Counted from the stretch's first letter, positions 53,031 to 63,154 are shown. The stretch: 64,000 nt of DNA from an uncultured Anaerolineae bacterium (GCA_903854805.1 CAINXK010000013.1:16411-80410), one strand, 5' to 3'. Numbers and translations are program-made. Notes: a model not told the origin generated them from the letters alone.

Positions 53031-55775
53031 ATGTTATCACCAATTTTAGCCACGAAACTTTACATTCCCCCGCCACGGCCTAAAATTGTCGCGCGTCTTC
53101 CCCTGATCGAGAAACTCAACGAAGGTCTCGCTGCGGGCCGCAAACTAACCCTAATCTCTGCTCCGGCAGGCTTCGGGAAAACCACGCTGATCAGCGAATG
53201 GGTCGCCAACTGTGGGCGGCCGGTTGCCTGGTTTTCGCTGGATGAAAGGGATAACGACCCCACACGTTTTCTAACTTATCTCGTCACTGCTTTGCAGACG
53301 ATATTACCGGATATTGGAGCGGGGGTTATGGATGCACTCCAATCCCATCAGCCACCGCCGACAGAATCGATCCTGACAAGCCTGCTCAATGAAATCGTCG
53401 CAATCCCAAAGAATTTCATGCTCGTGCTTGACGACTACCACGTGATTGATGCCAGGGCGGTTGACGAGGCCCTGGCTTTTCTGCTTAAGCACCTGCCGCC
53501 ACAGATGCATCTGGTCATCACCACACGTGAGGATCCAAATCTGCCCCTAGCCCGTTTGCGCGCCCGGGGTCAATTGACCGAGCTGCGCGCCGCCGATCTG
53601 CGTTTCAGCCCATCCGAAGCCGCGGGATTTCTCGAAGATATGATGGGGCTGCAGCTTTCCGCCGAAGATATCGCCGTTTTGGAAACCCGCACGGAAGGCT
53701 GGATTGCAGGACTGCAACTCGCTGCTCTCGCCATACTCGCCATGCAAGGACACGCATCGCGAGACGCTGCGGGCTTCATAAAATCATTTACGGGTACCCA
53801 CCATTTCGTGATGGACTATCTTGTTGAAGAAGTGCTGCAGCAACAATCTGAAAAGATCCAGACTTTTCTACTGCGCACATCCATCCTAGACCGCCTGTGT
53901 GGACCTCTTTGTGACGCCATTCTGCTCGACTCCTTCGTAAATGGGCAGGAAACCCTCGAGTATATCGAACACGCCAACCTGTTCCTGATTTCTCTGGATA
54001 ACGAACGGCGTTGGTACCGGTATCACCATCTCTTTACAGATTTGCTGCGGCAGCGGCTGGGAAAAATCCAGACACCCGAAGAGATAGCCCAATACCATAT
54101 CTGCGCCAGCGAATGGTATGAAAAGAACGGCGATAAGGCTGAAGCATTTCGCCATCTCATCGCTGCCAGGGATTTCAGCCGGGCGGCAGGGTTGGCTGAA
54201 ACATCCTGGCAAAGGATGAACGAAAATTATCAGTCCGCTGCCTGGCTTGGTTGGGTGAAACAGCTGCCCGAGGAGTTGATCTGCTCCCGTCCAGTGCTCT
54301 GCACACAGATAGCCTGGGGATTTATGGATTCTGGCGAAGTGGATGTCAGCGAGTCACGCCTGAGGGACGCTGAGCGGTGTCTGGAGGGTCCATCCGATGG
54401 GATGGTTATCGTGGATCAGGAGCAGTATCGAATACTGCCAGCCAGGATCGCGTTTGCCCGTTGTTACAATGCTCAGACTCAGCGTGATTTTGTCTCCGCA
54501 ATGAAGTTCGCAGAACTGGTCTTCAAACTCATTCCTGAAGAAAACCATTTCTTGCGCGCTCAAACCGCTGCAATTCTGGGAGCCACCTATTGGGCGCATG
54601 GTAACCTGGAGGCGGCCTGCAGGTCTTTAAGCGATTGGATCGACAGTGCGCTAAAGGTTGGTAATTTTATATTTGCCATTGCCGGCGCATCTGGTAAAGC
54701 AGACATTCTGACGGCGCAGGGACATCTCCGCGAAGCCTTAGGAACCTTGCAGCAATCTTTACAACTGGCTGCAAAGCATGAAACGGAGGCACAGCAGGTT
54801 ACAGCCCAAAATTATTTAGGGGCGGGGATGCTGTACCACGAAATGGGGGATGATGAAGCTGCCACACTGCACATTCAAAAAAGCCATGTCCTGGGTGACC
54901 AGTTCATCAGGGTTGACTGGCCCTACCGCAAGAATCTCGCCCAGGCTCGAATAAGCGAGTCTGCGGGAGAACTGGAAACTGCAATCGACCTGTTGGATGA
55001 AGCCAAGCGTTTTTACATTAAGACGCTTATCCCTTACACACGCCCCATTGAAGCGATAAAGGCGAGAATTTATCTAAAGCAAGGACGATTGCTCAAAGCA
55101 GAAGAGTGGGTGCGCGAGCATGAACTTTCTATTGAGGATGAACTCAGTTACTTGCGCGAGTTCGAACATATTACGCTTTTACGGGTGCTGCTCGCCGAGT
55201 ATCAGAGCAACCGGGCAGAACATTTTATTCTTGAGGCATTGGGCTTGTTAGAACGCCTTTTGAAGGCAGCAGAAGATGGAAAAAGGATGGGCAGCGTGCT
55301 CGAGATCCTGGTGACACAGGTACTCGTTTACCAGGCGCAGGGCAGCACATCCCAGGCTTTCAAGTCGCTGGAACGCGCCTTGACCCTGGCACAGCCAGAA
55401 GGCTACGCCCGAATCTTTATCAATGAGGGCGAACCGATGCGATCGTTGCTGTTGGATTTTAGAGCATCCATTGAAAAGCAATTGCGTGGCAATGATTATC
55501 AACTGAAGGAATATATAGATAAGCTTCTGTCTGCCTTTCCGAAACCCAGGAATGTGCCGCAACCCGGGCTAAGCGAGTCGTTGCTGAGCCAACGCGAGTT
55601 GGAGGTTCTGGGCCTGGTTGCGCAAGGACTTTCGAATCGGGAAATTAGCGAGCGACTTTTCATCGCCTTGAGTTCTGTTAAAGGACACAATCAGATAATC
55701 TTTAGCAAGTTACACGTTCAAAGCCGCACCGAGGCTGTCGCCCGGGCCCGTGAATTGGGTCTTGTTGTAACCTGA
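53031..55775 (+). CDS. MalT-like LuxR-family transcriptional regulator 1
   Basis: 914 residues. The NTPase begins with TKLYIPPPRPKIVARLPLI and has Walker A APAGFGKTT (44-52) and Walker B MLVLDDYH, an NB-ARC-like STAND fold. A long helical TPR-like region (about 350-840) follows. The C-terminal LuxR HTH is SQRELEVLGLVAQGLSNREI, with SSVKGHNQIIFSKLHVQSRT. Such proteins act as ATP- and ligand-dependent activators, as MalT does for maltose genes. The inducer is unknown. A second closely similar gene lies 4.5 kb downstream, with oxidoreductase and DUF4386 genes between the two. Confidence 0.93.
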   Translation: MLSPILATKLYIPPPRPKIVARLPLIEKLNEGLAAGRKLTLISAPAGFGKTTLISEWVANCGRPVAWFSLDERDNDPTRFLTYLVTALQTILPDIGAGVMDALQSHQPPPTESILTSLLNEIVAIPKNFMLVLDDYHVIDARAVDEALAFLLKHLPPQMHLVITTREDPNLPLARLRARGQLTELRAADLRFSPSEAAGFLEDMMGLQLSAEDIAVLETRTEGWIAGLQLAALAILAMQGHASRDAAGFIKSFTGTHHFVMDYLVEEVLQQQSEKIQTFLLRTSILDRLCGPLCDAILLDSFVNGQETLEYIEHANLFLISLDNERRWYRYHHLFTDLLRQRLGKIQTPEEIAQYHICASEWYEKNGDKAEAFRHLIAARDFSRAAGLAETSWQRMNENYQSAAWLGWVKQLPEELICSRPVLCTQIAWGFMDSGEVDVSESRLRDAERCLEGPSDGMVIVDQEQYRILPARIAFARCYNAQTQRDFVSAMKFAELVFKLIPEENHFLRAQTAAILGATYWAHGNLEAACRSLSDWIDSALKVGNFIFAIAGASGKADILTAQGHLREALGTLQQSLQLAAKHETEAQQVTAQNYLGAGMLYHEMGDDEAATLHIQKSHVLGDQFIRVDWPYRKNLAQARISESAGELETAIDLLDEAKRFYIKTLIPYTRPIEAIKARIYLKQGRLLKAEEWVREHELSIEDELSYLREFEHITLLRVLLAEYQSNRAEHFILEALGLLERLLKAAEDGKRMGSVLEILVTQVLVYQAQGSTSQAFKSLERALTLAQPEGYARIFINEGEPMRSLLLDFRASIEKQLRGNDYQLKEYIDKLLSAFPKPRNVPQPGLSESLLSQRELEVLGLVAQGLSNREISERLFIALSSVKGHNQIIFSKLHVQSRTEAVARARELGLVVT

Positions 55776-55982
55776 ACATCCATTTACCTGCGAACCAGAT
55801 CCAGAACTGAACGCTGCTGATCAATAAGCCAGCGTTTTAAAATATCCCCCATCTATTAATCAACAACAGTACCTCCTGACCCTACTTAAGTATCTAGGGT
55901 TAGTTTCACATTGTAGATAAACTATATCTATATTCAACGAGTGGCACGGGTAGGTATCGCCGGCCATGAAAGGTGGACGGTA

Positions 55983-56255
55983 ATGTCGAATGAACGCAAC
56001 CAAAAAACAGATCCAAGTCAGCCAGTGATCTATGAAATCAGGCTCAAAGGTCATCTGGACCATGGATGGACAGACTGGTTTGATGGACTGACCATCACCC
56101 TGGATGACAACGGCGATACGCTGATAACCGGCCCGGTGGTAGATCAGGCCGCGCTGCACGGATTGCTCAAAAAGGTGCGTGATTTGGGCATGCCCTTGCT
56201 CTCGGTCATTCCTATAGGGCCCGACCAGCCCGAAGCGCCAAATGTTAAACCGTAA
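55983..56255 (+). CDS. Small conserved protein of unknown function
   Basis: 90 residues from the ATG at 55983, with AAGGTGG upstream. The sequence IYEIRLKGHLDHGWTDWFDG followed by LTITLDDNGDTLITGPVVDQ and LHGLLKKVRDLGMPLLSV looks like one compact alpha/beta domain that recurs in Chloroflexota and actinobacteria next to MalT/LuxR-like genes as far as I recall. No catalytic residue is obvious. It may be the conserved partner of the regulator just upstream. Confidence 0.7.
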   Translation: MSNERNQKTDPSQPVIYEIRLKGHLDHGWTDWFDGLTITLDDNGDTLITGPVVDQAALHGLLKKVRDLGMPLLSVIPIGPDQPEAPNVKP

Positions 56256-56373
56256 GTTGAGGCAAGAAACTTAGCATGAAGGTATCCAAATAAGGGATTT
56301 GATAAAGAAAGCAGATGAGCGTTATGTGTAAGACTTTATTGATTGTCAACCATATTCACAAGGAGAAAATACG

Positions 56374-57117
56374 ATGACTACCAAACAAGAAATGACTACC
56401 GTGAACTCACCAAAACGTCTTGCAAGAATCGCCGGCGTCTTCTACCTATTTGTGGCCATCTTCGGCGGTTTTGCTGAAGGGTTCGCGGATTCCAAGATGT
56501 ACGTTGCCGGCAATGCGGCAGCCACGGCAGCGAATGTGCTCGCGAACCTGGGACTTGTCCGACTGAGCGTCGCTTCCCACTTTCTGGATGCGACCTTCTT
56601 GATTCTCACAGCCATGGCCCTTTATAGCCTGCTTCAAAACGTTAATAAAAACGTCGCGAGGGCTATGGTCGTTTTCGTGATCCTTGCAGCCGGCATCAAA
56701 TCTCTCAATGCGGTCTTCCAGTTCGAGGCCTTGCAGGTCGCGACAGGCGGATCCTACGTAACCGCTTTCAGCGCTGCCGGCTCGAATGCGCTCGTGCTGC
56801 TCCTGCTCGACATCCAGCACTATGGGACGCTGAGCGCTCAGGTCTTCTTCGGCCTGTGGCTGGCACCGCTCGGCTACCTGGCCTACAAATCCGGGCTGTT
56901 CTCCAAGGCTCTGGGAGTCACCCTCATCGCGGCGACTGTCTGCTACCTGGTGGATTTGTACGCGGCGTTCCTGGTGCCCGACTTCGGCAGCCAGATCCAC
57001 CCGTTCATCGTCATCGTGCCCATCCTCGCCGAGATCTGGATGCTCCTGTACCTGCTAGTGGTTGGTGTTAGGAGCGTGAAACCAGGCAAGGAAATCCTTG
57101 CCGCCGCTGCGGCGTAA
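56374..57117 (+). CDS. DUF4386 membrane protein 1
   Basis: 247 residues with AAGGAG 9 bases before the ATG. Seven hydrophobic segments follow the DUF4386 pattern, starting RIAGVFYLFVAIFGGFAEG, with the conserved polar spots in SHFLDATFLILTAMALY. The family function is unknown. The middle of the gene is GC-rich compared with its neighbours, which hints at transfer. The 5' leader resembles that of the second DUF4386 gene. A hairpin follows. Confidence 0.85.
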   Translation: MTTKQEMTTVNSPKRLARIAGVFYLFVAIFGGFAEGFADSKMYVAGNAAATAANVLANLGLVRLSVASHFLDATFLILTAMALYSLLQNVNKNVARAMVVFVILAAGIKSLNAVFQFEALQVATGGSYVTAFSAAGSNALVLLLLDIQHYGTLSAQVFFGLWLAPLGYLAYKSGLFSKALGVTLIAATVCYLVDLYAAFLVPDFGSQIHPFIVIVPILAEIWMLLYLLVVGVRSVKPGKEILAAAAA

Positions 57118-57127
57118 ATGCTGCTGC

Positions 57128-57159
57128 ACCCTGGCAGCCCTTTCATTGGCTGCCAGGGT
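57128..57159 (+). terminator. Terminator-like hairpin
   Basis: Twelve-bp arms (57128-57139 and 57148-57159; ACCCTGGCAGCC and complement) enclose 8 bases. No T run is present, so termination is uncertain. Confidence 0.5.
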
Positions 57160-57253
57160 GGACAAAGTGGTAGAAGAAACCGATAAGAAAGCAGATAAGC
57201 ACGAAGCATAAGATTCCATTAAATTGTCAACCATCATCCAAGGAGAAAACATA

Positions 57254-58003
57254 ATGGCTACCAAAGAAAAGTTAAATACATACAGAACGACGGCTACAGT
57301 CGTAGGGATCGTGTACCTGGCGGGGTTCGTTGTAGGCATTTTGGGAAACATAATGATCCTATCCATTCTTGACGCGCCGGATCACCTTTCCACGATTACA
57401 TCGAACAGCATGATGCTGGCATTCGCCGCGGTACTCTGGCTGATGGCAGTCATTGGCGACGCCGCTCACGGTATCTTGATGTTCCCCATCCTGAAGCAGC
57501 ACAGTGAGCGCATGGCCATTGGCTACCTCGCCTTCAGGATTGTTGACGCCATCTTTATTGCCGTCATGGTTCTCATCGTACTGATTCAAATACCGCTGGG
57601 AAGCGAGTACTTGAAAGCAGCGGCATCCAACGTTTCCTTTTTTCAAGCTCTGAGCACTCTATTGTTACAGGGGAAGCTTTATGCCTATGAAATCGGAATG
57701 AGCGCTCTTGGAGTGTCAGGTTTGATACTTTGCTACACATTGTACAAGGCAAAGCTGGTTCCGGGTTGGATGGCCATCTGGGGACTCGTTGGATATGCAA
57801 CCATTTTTATCGGGATGTTGTCTGCAGTCATGGGGTCTGGTCTCGGTGATCTATCCTCGTATCTGGGCGGCCTATGGGAAGCGTTCATAGGAGTGTGGCT
57901 GATCGCCAGAGGATTCAATTCCTCCGCCTTTATTTCCCAGCCCACAAAAACCGGTTACGTGGCAGAACCGCTTTACCCATCGGCAAAGCCAACAAATTCG
58001 TGA
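57254..58003 (+). CDS. DUF4386 membrane protein 2
   Basis: 249 residues from the ATG at 57254, with AAGGAG 9 bases upstream. Six or seven hydrophobic segments again follow the DUF4386 layout (TVVGIVYLAGFVVGILGN, DAIFIAVMVLIVLIQIP, ALGVSGLILCYTLYKAKL). It is a diverged tandem copy of the previous gene, with a more ordinary GC content. Function unknown; oxidoreductase genes follow at 130 bases. Confidence 0.85.
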   Translation: MATKEKLNTYRTTATVVGIVYLAGFVVGILGNIMILSILDAPDHLSTITSNSMMLAFAAVLWLMAVIGDAAHGILMFPILKQHSERMAIGYLAFRIVDAIFIAVMVLIVLIQIPLGSEYLKAAASNVSFFQALSTLLLQGKLYAYEIGMSALGVSGLILCYTLYKAKLVPGWMAIWGLVGYATIFIGMLSAVMGSGLGDLSSYLGGLWEAFIGVWLIARGFNSSAFISQPTKTGYVAEPLYPSAKPTNS

Positions 58004-58133
58004 ATAGCGATCAATAAGCGTAATTTCCCAAAAGGGGGCTGGGCAGCCCGGCCCAGTCCACGCAAGCAAAAGAAACCAACTGCCTCATTAAGCCAAATCA
58101 TTTGTACAAATTCAATTAAAAGGAAAAATACTC

Positions 58134-59108
58134 ATGAAAGCAATTGTGTACACAAAATACGGATCACCGGATAATCTTGAATTAAAAGATATGGAAAAAC
58201 CTACTTTCAAGGATGATGAAGTCCTGGTCAAGGTTATTGCGGTGTCCGTAAATGCGGCTGACCTGCATCTATTGAGGGCTGAGCCATTCCCGATCCGCTT
58301 CATGTCCGGACTTCTCGAACCAAAGAATAAGATACTCGGATCAGACATTGCCGGTCGTGTTGAAGCGGTTGGTAGCAATGTAAAAATGTTTAAGCCAGGC
58401 GATGATGTCTTCGGGGATATATCCGCGTGCGGTTGGGGCGGTTTTGCCGAGTATGCGTGCGCCCGGGAAGAAGCGCTGGTCTTGAAACCGGCCAATATTT
58501 CCTTCGAGCAAGCGGCAGCTGTGCCGATGGCGGCAGTCACTGCCCTGCAAGGCATTCACTACGCCGGCCAGATTCGACCTGGGCAAAAGGTTTTGATCAA
58601 CGGAGCATCCGGCGGTGTGGGCACATTTGCAGTACAGCTCGCGAAATCGTTCGGGGCGGAGGTCACGGCCGTGTGCAGTACGAAAAATTTGGATATGGCG
58701 CGCTCGATTGGCGCAGACCATGTCATTGACTATACTAAAGAAGATTTCTCCAAGAACGGACAACAGTATGACCTGATCCTTGCCGCAAACGGAGACCGCT
58801 CGATTTCAGATTACAGGCGCGCATTAAGCCCCAATGGGATTTACGTTCAGATGGGAGGTTCCATGGCACAAATGTCTCAGGCCATGCTTCAGGGACCCTG
58901 GATTTCAATGACCGGGAGTAAGAAAATGGGTAACATGGGAGTAGCGAAACCCAACCAAAACGATTTGGTTATTATGAAGGAACTCATCGAAAGGGGCAAA
59001 GTAAGGCCTGTGGTTGATAAATGTTTCCCACTGAATAGAACGGCTGAAGCGATTCGATATCTTGAAGAAGGACATGCCCAGGGAAAAGTCGTCATCACAG
59101 TGGCGTAG
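58134..59108 (+). CDS. Zinc-independent MDR oxidoreductase 1
   Basis: 324 residues. The N-terminal GroES-like domain begins MKAIVYTKYGSPDNLELKDM. The Rossmann segment has [20 protein letters not shown] at about 157-176, and the Cys ligands of zinc alcohol dehydrogenases are absent, so this is a quinone-oxidoreductase-type NAD(P)H enzyme. Its substrate is not predictable. A close paralogue follows 36 bases on. AAAAGGAAAA lies before the ATG. Confidence 0.92.
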   Translation: MKAIVYTKYGSPDNLELKDMEKPTFKDDEVLVKVIAVSVNAADLHLLRAEPFPIRFMSGLLEPKNKILGSDIAGRVEAVGSNVKMFKPGDDVFGDISACGWGGFAEYACAREEALVLKPANISFEQAAAVPMAAVTALQGIHYAGQIRPGQKVLINGASGGVGTFAVQLAKSFGAEVTAVCSTKNLDMARSIGADHVIDYTKEDFSKNGQQYDLILAANGDRSISDYRRALSPNGIYVQMGGSMAQMSQAMLQGPWISMTGSKKMGNMGVAKPNQNDLVIMKELIERGKVRPVVDKCFPLNRTAEAIRYLEEGHAQGKVVITVA

Positions 59109-59144
59109 AAAAACCAAACCTGACCAGATCTGAGAGGATTATTT

Positions 59145-60140
59145 ATGAAGGCAATTGTATGGACAAAATACGGACCGCCAGATGGTCTTGAACTCAGAGA
59201 GATCGAAAAACCGACTCTTAAGGACAATGAAGTACTGGTAAGAATAATGGCGACAACCGTAACTGCCGGGGACTGTGAGATGCGCAGTCTCAAAATCCCT
59301 TTCTTGTTCCGGTTTCCCATGCGAATATTGATGGGTTTCAGAAAACCAAGAGATATTATCCTTGGCCAGGAACTGGCTGGGGAAGTTGATTCCGTTGGCA
59401 AAGATGTCAAACTGTTCAAGAGAGGTGACCAGGTTTTCGCAACCACCGGTCTTGGTTTTGGTGCTTACGCCGAGTACAAATGTCTGCCTGAGCATCCCAA
59501 AATGGGGGTGTTGGCAAATAAGCCGGTCAATATGACCTATGAGGAAGCCGCCGCTGTTCCCACCGGAGGACTTGAGGCATTGCATTTTCTCAGAAGAGGA
59601 AATATCCAAAAAGGACAAAAGGTTTTGATTATCGGCGCCGGAGGAAGTATCGGTACTTTTGCTGTCCAGCTTGCCAGGTACTTTGGGGCGGAAGTGACCG
59701 GTGTGGACAGCGCGGGCAAATTGGACGTGCTGCGCTCGATTGGCGCAAGCCACGTCATAGATTACACTCAAGAGGATTTCACGAAACGGGCTGAAACCTA
59801 TGATGTTATTTTTGATGTGATGGGCAAGGGTTCGTTTTCGGGTACTGTCGGTTGTTTAAAGCAAAATGGTCGTTATCTTTTAGGAAATCCCGGGCCAGCC
59901 CAGATAATTCGAGGGCGATTGACTTCGATGGGAAAAGGCAAGAAAGTAATTTTTGGGGCAGCCAACCAGAAGTCTGAAGATTTAATTTTCATCAAAGAGC
60001 TTATTGAAACGGGAAAGATAAAATCGGTGATTGATAGATGCTATCCCTTGGAGCAAATTGCCGAGGCTCACAGATATGTTGATTCTGGACAAAAAAAAGG
60101 GAATGTAGTCGTAACCGTGGCTCGTTCGTTGGATGGGTAA
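59145..60140 (+). CDS. Zinc-independent MDR oxidoreductase 2
   Basis: 331 residues. It follows the same plan as the preceding gene, starting [20 protein letters not shown], with [20 protein letters not shown] in the nucleotide loop. It has diverged further in the substrate half and lacks zinc ligands. GAGAGGA lies about 9 bases before the ATG. The pair is a tandem duplication, and the two MalT-like genes flank it at a distance. Confidence 0.92.
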   Translation: MKAIVWTKYGPPDGLELREIEKPTLKDNEVLVRIMATTVTAGDCEMRSLKIPFLFRFPMRILMGFRKPRDIILGQELAGEVDSVGKDVKLFKRGDQVFATTGLGFGAYAEYKCLPEHPKMGVLANKPVNMTYEEAAAVPTGGLEALHFLRRGNIQKGQKVLIIGAGGSIGTFAVQLARYFGAEVTGVDSAGKLDVLRSIGASHVIDYTQEDFTKRAETYDVIFDVMGKGSFSGTVGCLKQNGRYLLGNPGPAQIIRGRLTSMGKGKKVIFGAANQKSEDLIFIKELIETGKIKSVIDRCYPLEQIAEAHRYVDSGQKKGNVVVTVARSLDG

Positions 60141-60297
60141 CTAAAATGCACTGGTCTGACTCGCGTGCGGTTTAACTGGATACGGATTGGATGGTTTGAT
60201 TTGCAAGGCTGTCTTCGCTTGGAACAACGCCAGCAGGTTGGTGACCTGACAATCTGTCGATTTTGGGTATATCCGATCTTTTTTATAAAATTTAGAC

Positions 60298-60303
60298 TAT
60301 AAT
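60298..60303 (+). promoter_or_regulatory. -10 box of MalT-like gene 2
   Basis: TAGAC-TATAAT-AA ends 6 bases before the ATG at 60310, matching the block before the first MalT-like gene, with TCTTTTTTAT conserved about 20 bases further upstream. No Shine-Dalgarno is seen. Confidence 0.6.
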
Positions 60304-60309
60304 AATTGT

Positions 60310-63090
60310 ATGTTAAAAACAATTTTAGCCACTAAACTTTACATACCGCCGCCACGGTCTAAAATTGTCGCGCGTCCTGATCTGATCGGGAAGCTCAACA
60401 AGGGTCTCGCTGTTGGCCGCAAACTGACCCTTATCGTTGCCCCGGCCGGTTTTGGCAAAACCACGCTGCTCAGCGAATGGATTGCGACCCTCACACCCAA
60501 CCCCTTTCCCAATGGGAGTGGAGAAGGTGTGAGGGTCGCCTGGTTTTCGTTGGACGAAGGCGATACCGACCCCACCCGCTTTCTGACGTATTTCGTCAGG
60601 GCTTTGCAGTCGATTGAGCCGGATATTGGAGCGGGGGTACTGGGAGTGCTGCAGGACACCCAAGCACCGCTGATTGAATTGATCCTGACAACCCTGCTCA
60701 ATGAGATCTCCGCGATCCCAAAGAATTTCATCTTCGTTCTTGATGATTACCACATGCTCGATTCCAAGGCAGTTGACAATGCCCTGACTTTTTTGCTCGA
60801 GCACCAGCCGCCACACATGCACCTGGTCATCACCTCCCGTGAAGATCCCAATCTACCCCTGGCGCGCTTACGTGTGCGGGGCCAATTGACCGAACTGCGC
60901 GCCGCTGATTTGCGTTTTAGCCCATCTGAAGCTGCCGAATTTCTCAACCAGGTAATGGGCCTGAACCTCACCGGTGAAAACATCGCCGTGCTGGAAGCCC
61001 GAACGGAAGGCTGGGTTGCCGGTCTACAGTTGGCCGCGCTTTCGATGCAGGGGCATCAAGATGTTTCAGGTTTCATCCAGGCCTTTGCCGGAGATCACCG
61101 CTATATTGTCGACTATCTGGTCGAAGAGGTCTTGAAGCGCCAGTCTGAAGCTGTTCGAAACTTCCTGATCCAGACCGCCATCCTTGAGCGCTTGAATGGT
61201 TCGCTGTGCGAGGCTGTCACCGGCCAGCCGGGAGGCAAGGCGCGCCTGGAGAACTTGCAGCGCGGCAACTTCTTTCTTATTGCGCTGGATGACAGGCGTT
61301 ACTGGTTTCGCTATCACCATCTTTTTGCCGATGTCCTTCATATGCACTTGCTGGCGGAGCAGCCCGATCTGGTGTCTACTCTGCATCGACGCGCCAGTGA
61401 ATGGTACGAGCAGAATGGTTCGACAGCCGATGCGATCCGCCACGCGCTGGCTGGCGGGGACTTCGAGCGGGCGGCGGACCTGGTTGAACAAATATTTCCA
61501 GCGATGAGCCGGAACAGGCAGGATGTCATCCTGCTTGGCTGGCTTAAGGCGCTTCCGGATGCGCTGGTCCGTGACCGTCCTGTGCTCTGTAATTTGTATG
61601 CCGGGGCAATAATGCGAAACGGCGAGATCCAGGGTGTGGAAACCTGGCTATTGGCCGCTGAGCGCTGGCTGATCCTGACGGATGACGGGCGTGAGTGGTC
61701 GGATGTTGTGTCTGAGACAATGGTTGTAGCTGATCCAGAAGAGTTTCGCCGGTTGCCTGGTGCGGTCGCTGTACACCGCGCAGGACAGGCCTTGCTACTC
61801 GGCAATGTGCCCGGCGCAATGGAATACGCCCGGAGGGCTCTCGATGTCGCGGCGGAAGACGACTTTCTCAGGCGCGGCGGGGCAGCGACACTTCTGGGGC
61901 TCGCATACTGGACAGATGGAGATCTCGATGCAGCCCAGCGCATGTATGCCGATGGCATTTCCTGGATTCGGCGGGCTGGTTTCATCTCTGATGTAATCGG
62001 CTGTGCCCTCGCCCTGGCGGATATTACCATTGCGCAGGGTCATCTCCGCGAGGCCATCCGCACCTACGAGCGAGCATTACAGCTCGCGGCTGAGCACGGA
62101 ACGCCAACCATGCGAGGCACAGCCGATATGCTGGTGGGGATGAGCGAGCTTTACCTTGAGCAGAACGATCTGCAGGCCGCCAGCCAATACCTGCAGAAAA
62201 GCAAGGATCAGGGCGAACATACCGGGTTACCCCAAAACCCGTATCGCTGGTGCGTGGCGCTGGCGCGCATCCGGGAGGCCGAAGGCGCTCTGGACGGCGC
62301 GCTCGACCTGCTCGATGAGGCGGAGCGCCTGTATATAGGCGACTTTTCCCCAAATGTGCGACCAATCCCGGCATTGAAGACACGCGTGTGGATCGCACAG
62401 GGTCGGCTGACTGAAGTTCTTGATTGGGCGCGTGAGCAGGGACTGTCCAACCAGGACGAGCTCACTTACCTGCGCGAGTTTGAACACATCACCCTGGCTC
62501 GGGTACTCTTAGCCCAATCTAAAAACAACCCTAAAGACAGCTCCACTCTTGATGCAATGAAACTACTCGAGCGGCTCCTGAAAGCAGCGCAAGAAGGCGG
62601 GCGGTTAGGAAATGTCATTGAAATCCTGGGATTGCAGGCGCTTGCTTACCAGGCGCAAGGCGACATCCCGGCTGCTGTCAAGCTGCTGCAGCAAGCCCTG
62701 ACGCTGGCGGAGCCGGAGGGCTACATGCGCATGTTTCTGGATGAAGGTTTACCCATGGCGCAACTGCTTCGCGAAGCTGCCGCTCGCAGGATCATGCCAG
62801 GCTATACGGGCAAGCTGTTGGCAGGATTTGAAGCTGAGGGACAAAGCAGCGCAGGCGAAGCGCCTCTCCTTACTACTCCTGCTTCACAATCTCTGATCGA
62901 ACCGCTCAGCCAGCGCGAGCTTGAAATTCTGCACTTGTTCAAAACCGAGCTGTCTGGACCCGAAATCGCCCGCGAACTCGTGATCGCCTTGAGCACAGTG
63001 CGCACACACACCAAGAGCATCTTCAGCAAACTCAACGTTAATGATCGCCGGGCGGCCGTCAAGCGCGCCGCCGAACTCGGTTTGATCTAA
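60310..63090 (+). CDS. MalT-like LuxR-family transcriptional regulator 2
   Basis: 926 residues, a close relative of the first MalT-like gene. Walker A is APAGFGKTT (44-52) and Walker B FVLDDYH. Between the first helix after Walker A and the next strand (about residues 60-75) there is an 11-residue net insertion (TLTPNPFPNGSGEGVR) that its paralogue lacks. It is encoded by a palindromic repeat and keeps the frame. The TPR-like middle leads to the LuxR HTH (SQRELEILHLFKTELSGPEI, STVRTHTKSIFSKLNVNDRR). Whether the NTPase still works with the insertion cannot be told from the sequence. Confidence 0.92.
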   Translation: MLKTILATKLYIPPPRSKIVARPDLIGKLNKGLAVGRKLTLIVAPAGFGKTTLLSEWIATLTPNPFPNGSGEGVRVAWFSLDEGDTDPTRFLTYFVRALQSIEPDIGAGVLGVLQDTQAPLIELILTTLLNEISAIPKNFIFVLDDYHMLDSKAVDNALTFLLEHQPPHMHLVITSREDPNLPLARLRVRGQLTELRAADLRFSPSEAAEFLNQVMGLNLTGENIAVLEARTEGWVAGLQLAALSMQGHQDVSGFIQAFAGDHRYIVDYLVEEVLKRQSEAVRNFLIQTAILERLNGSLCEAVTGQPGGKARLENLQRGNFFLIALDDRRYWFRYHHLFADVLHMHLLAEQPDLVSTLHRRASEWYEQNGSTADAIRHALAGGDFERAADLVEQIFPAMSRNRQDVILLGWLKALPDALVRDRPVLCNLYAGAIMRNGEIQGVETWLLAAERWLILTDDGREWSDVVSETMVVADPEEFRRLPGAVAVHRAGQALLLGNVPGAMEYARRALDVAAEDDFLRRGGAATLLGLAYWTDGDLDAAQRMYADGISWIRRAGFISDVIGCALALADITIAQGHLREAIRTYERALQLAAEHGTPTMRGTADMLVGMSELYLEQNDLQAASQYLQKSKDQGEHTGLPQNPYRWCVALARIREAEGALDGALDLLDEAERLYIGDFSPNVRPIPALKTRVWIAQGRLTEVLDWAREQGLSNQDELTYLREFEHITLARVLLAQSKNNPKDSSTLDAMKLLERLLKAAQEGGRLGNVIEILGLQALAYQAQGDIPAAVKLLQQALTLAEPEGYMRMFLDEGLPMAQLLREAAARRIMPGYTGKLLAGFEAEGQSSAGEAPLLTTPASQSLIEPLSQRELEILHLFKTELSGPEIARELVIALSTVRTHTKSIFSKLNVNDRRAAVKRAAELGLI
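60484..60539. repeat. Palindromic repeat inserted in the MalT-like gene
   Basis: Arms GCGACCCTCACACC (60484-60497) and GGTGTGAGGGTCGC (60526-60539) are exact reverse complements, with a partly paired middle (CCTTTCCC, AATGGGAG). It resembles the widespread family of small palindromic elements that encode TPNPSPxGRGEG-like peptides when inserted in genes. Confidence 0.8.
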
Positions 63091-63113
63091 CCGCACAAAA
63101 GCACCACACTTAG

Positions 63114-63154
63114 CCCTGCCAGGTATGCCAGCATTCATGGTTTACCTGGCAGGG
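63114..63154 (+). terminator. Terminator-like hairpin
   Basis: Arms CCCTGCCAGGTA and TACCTGGCAGGG (63114-63125 and 63143-63154) close a 17-base loop just after the regulator gene; the bases after it are T-rich (TCTATATTTTCTC). Confidence 0.65.
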
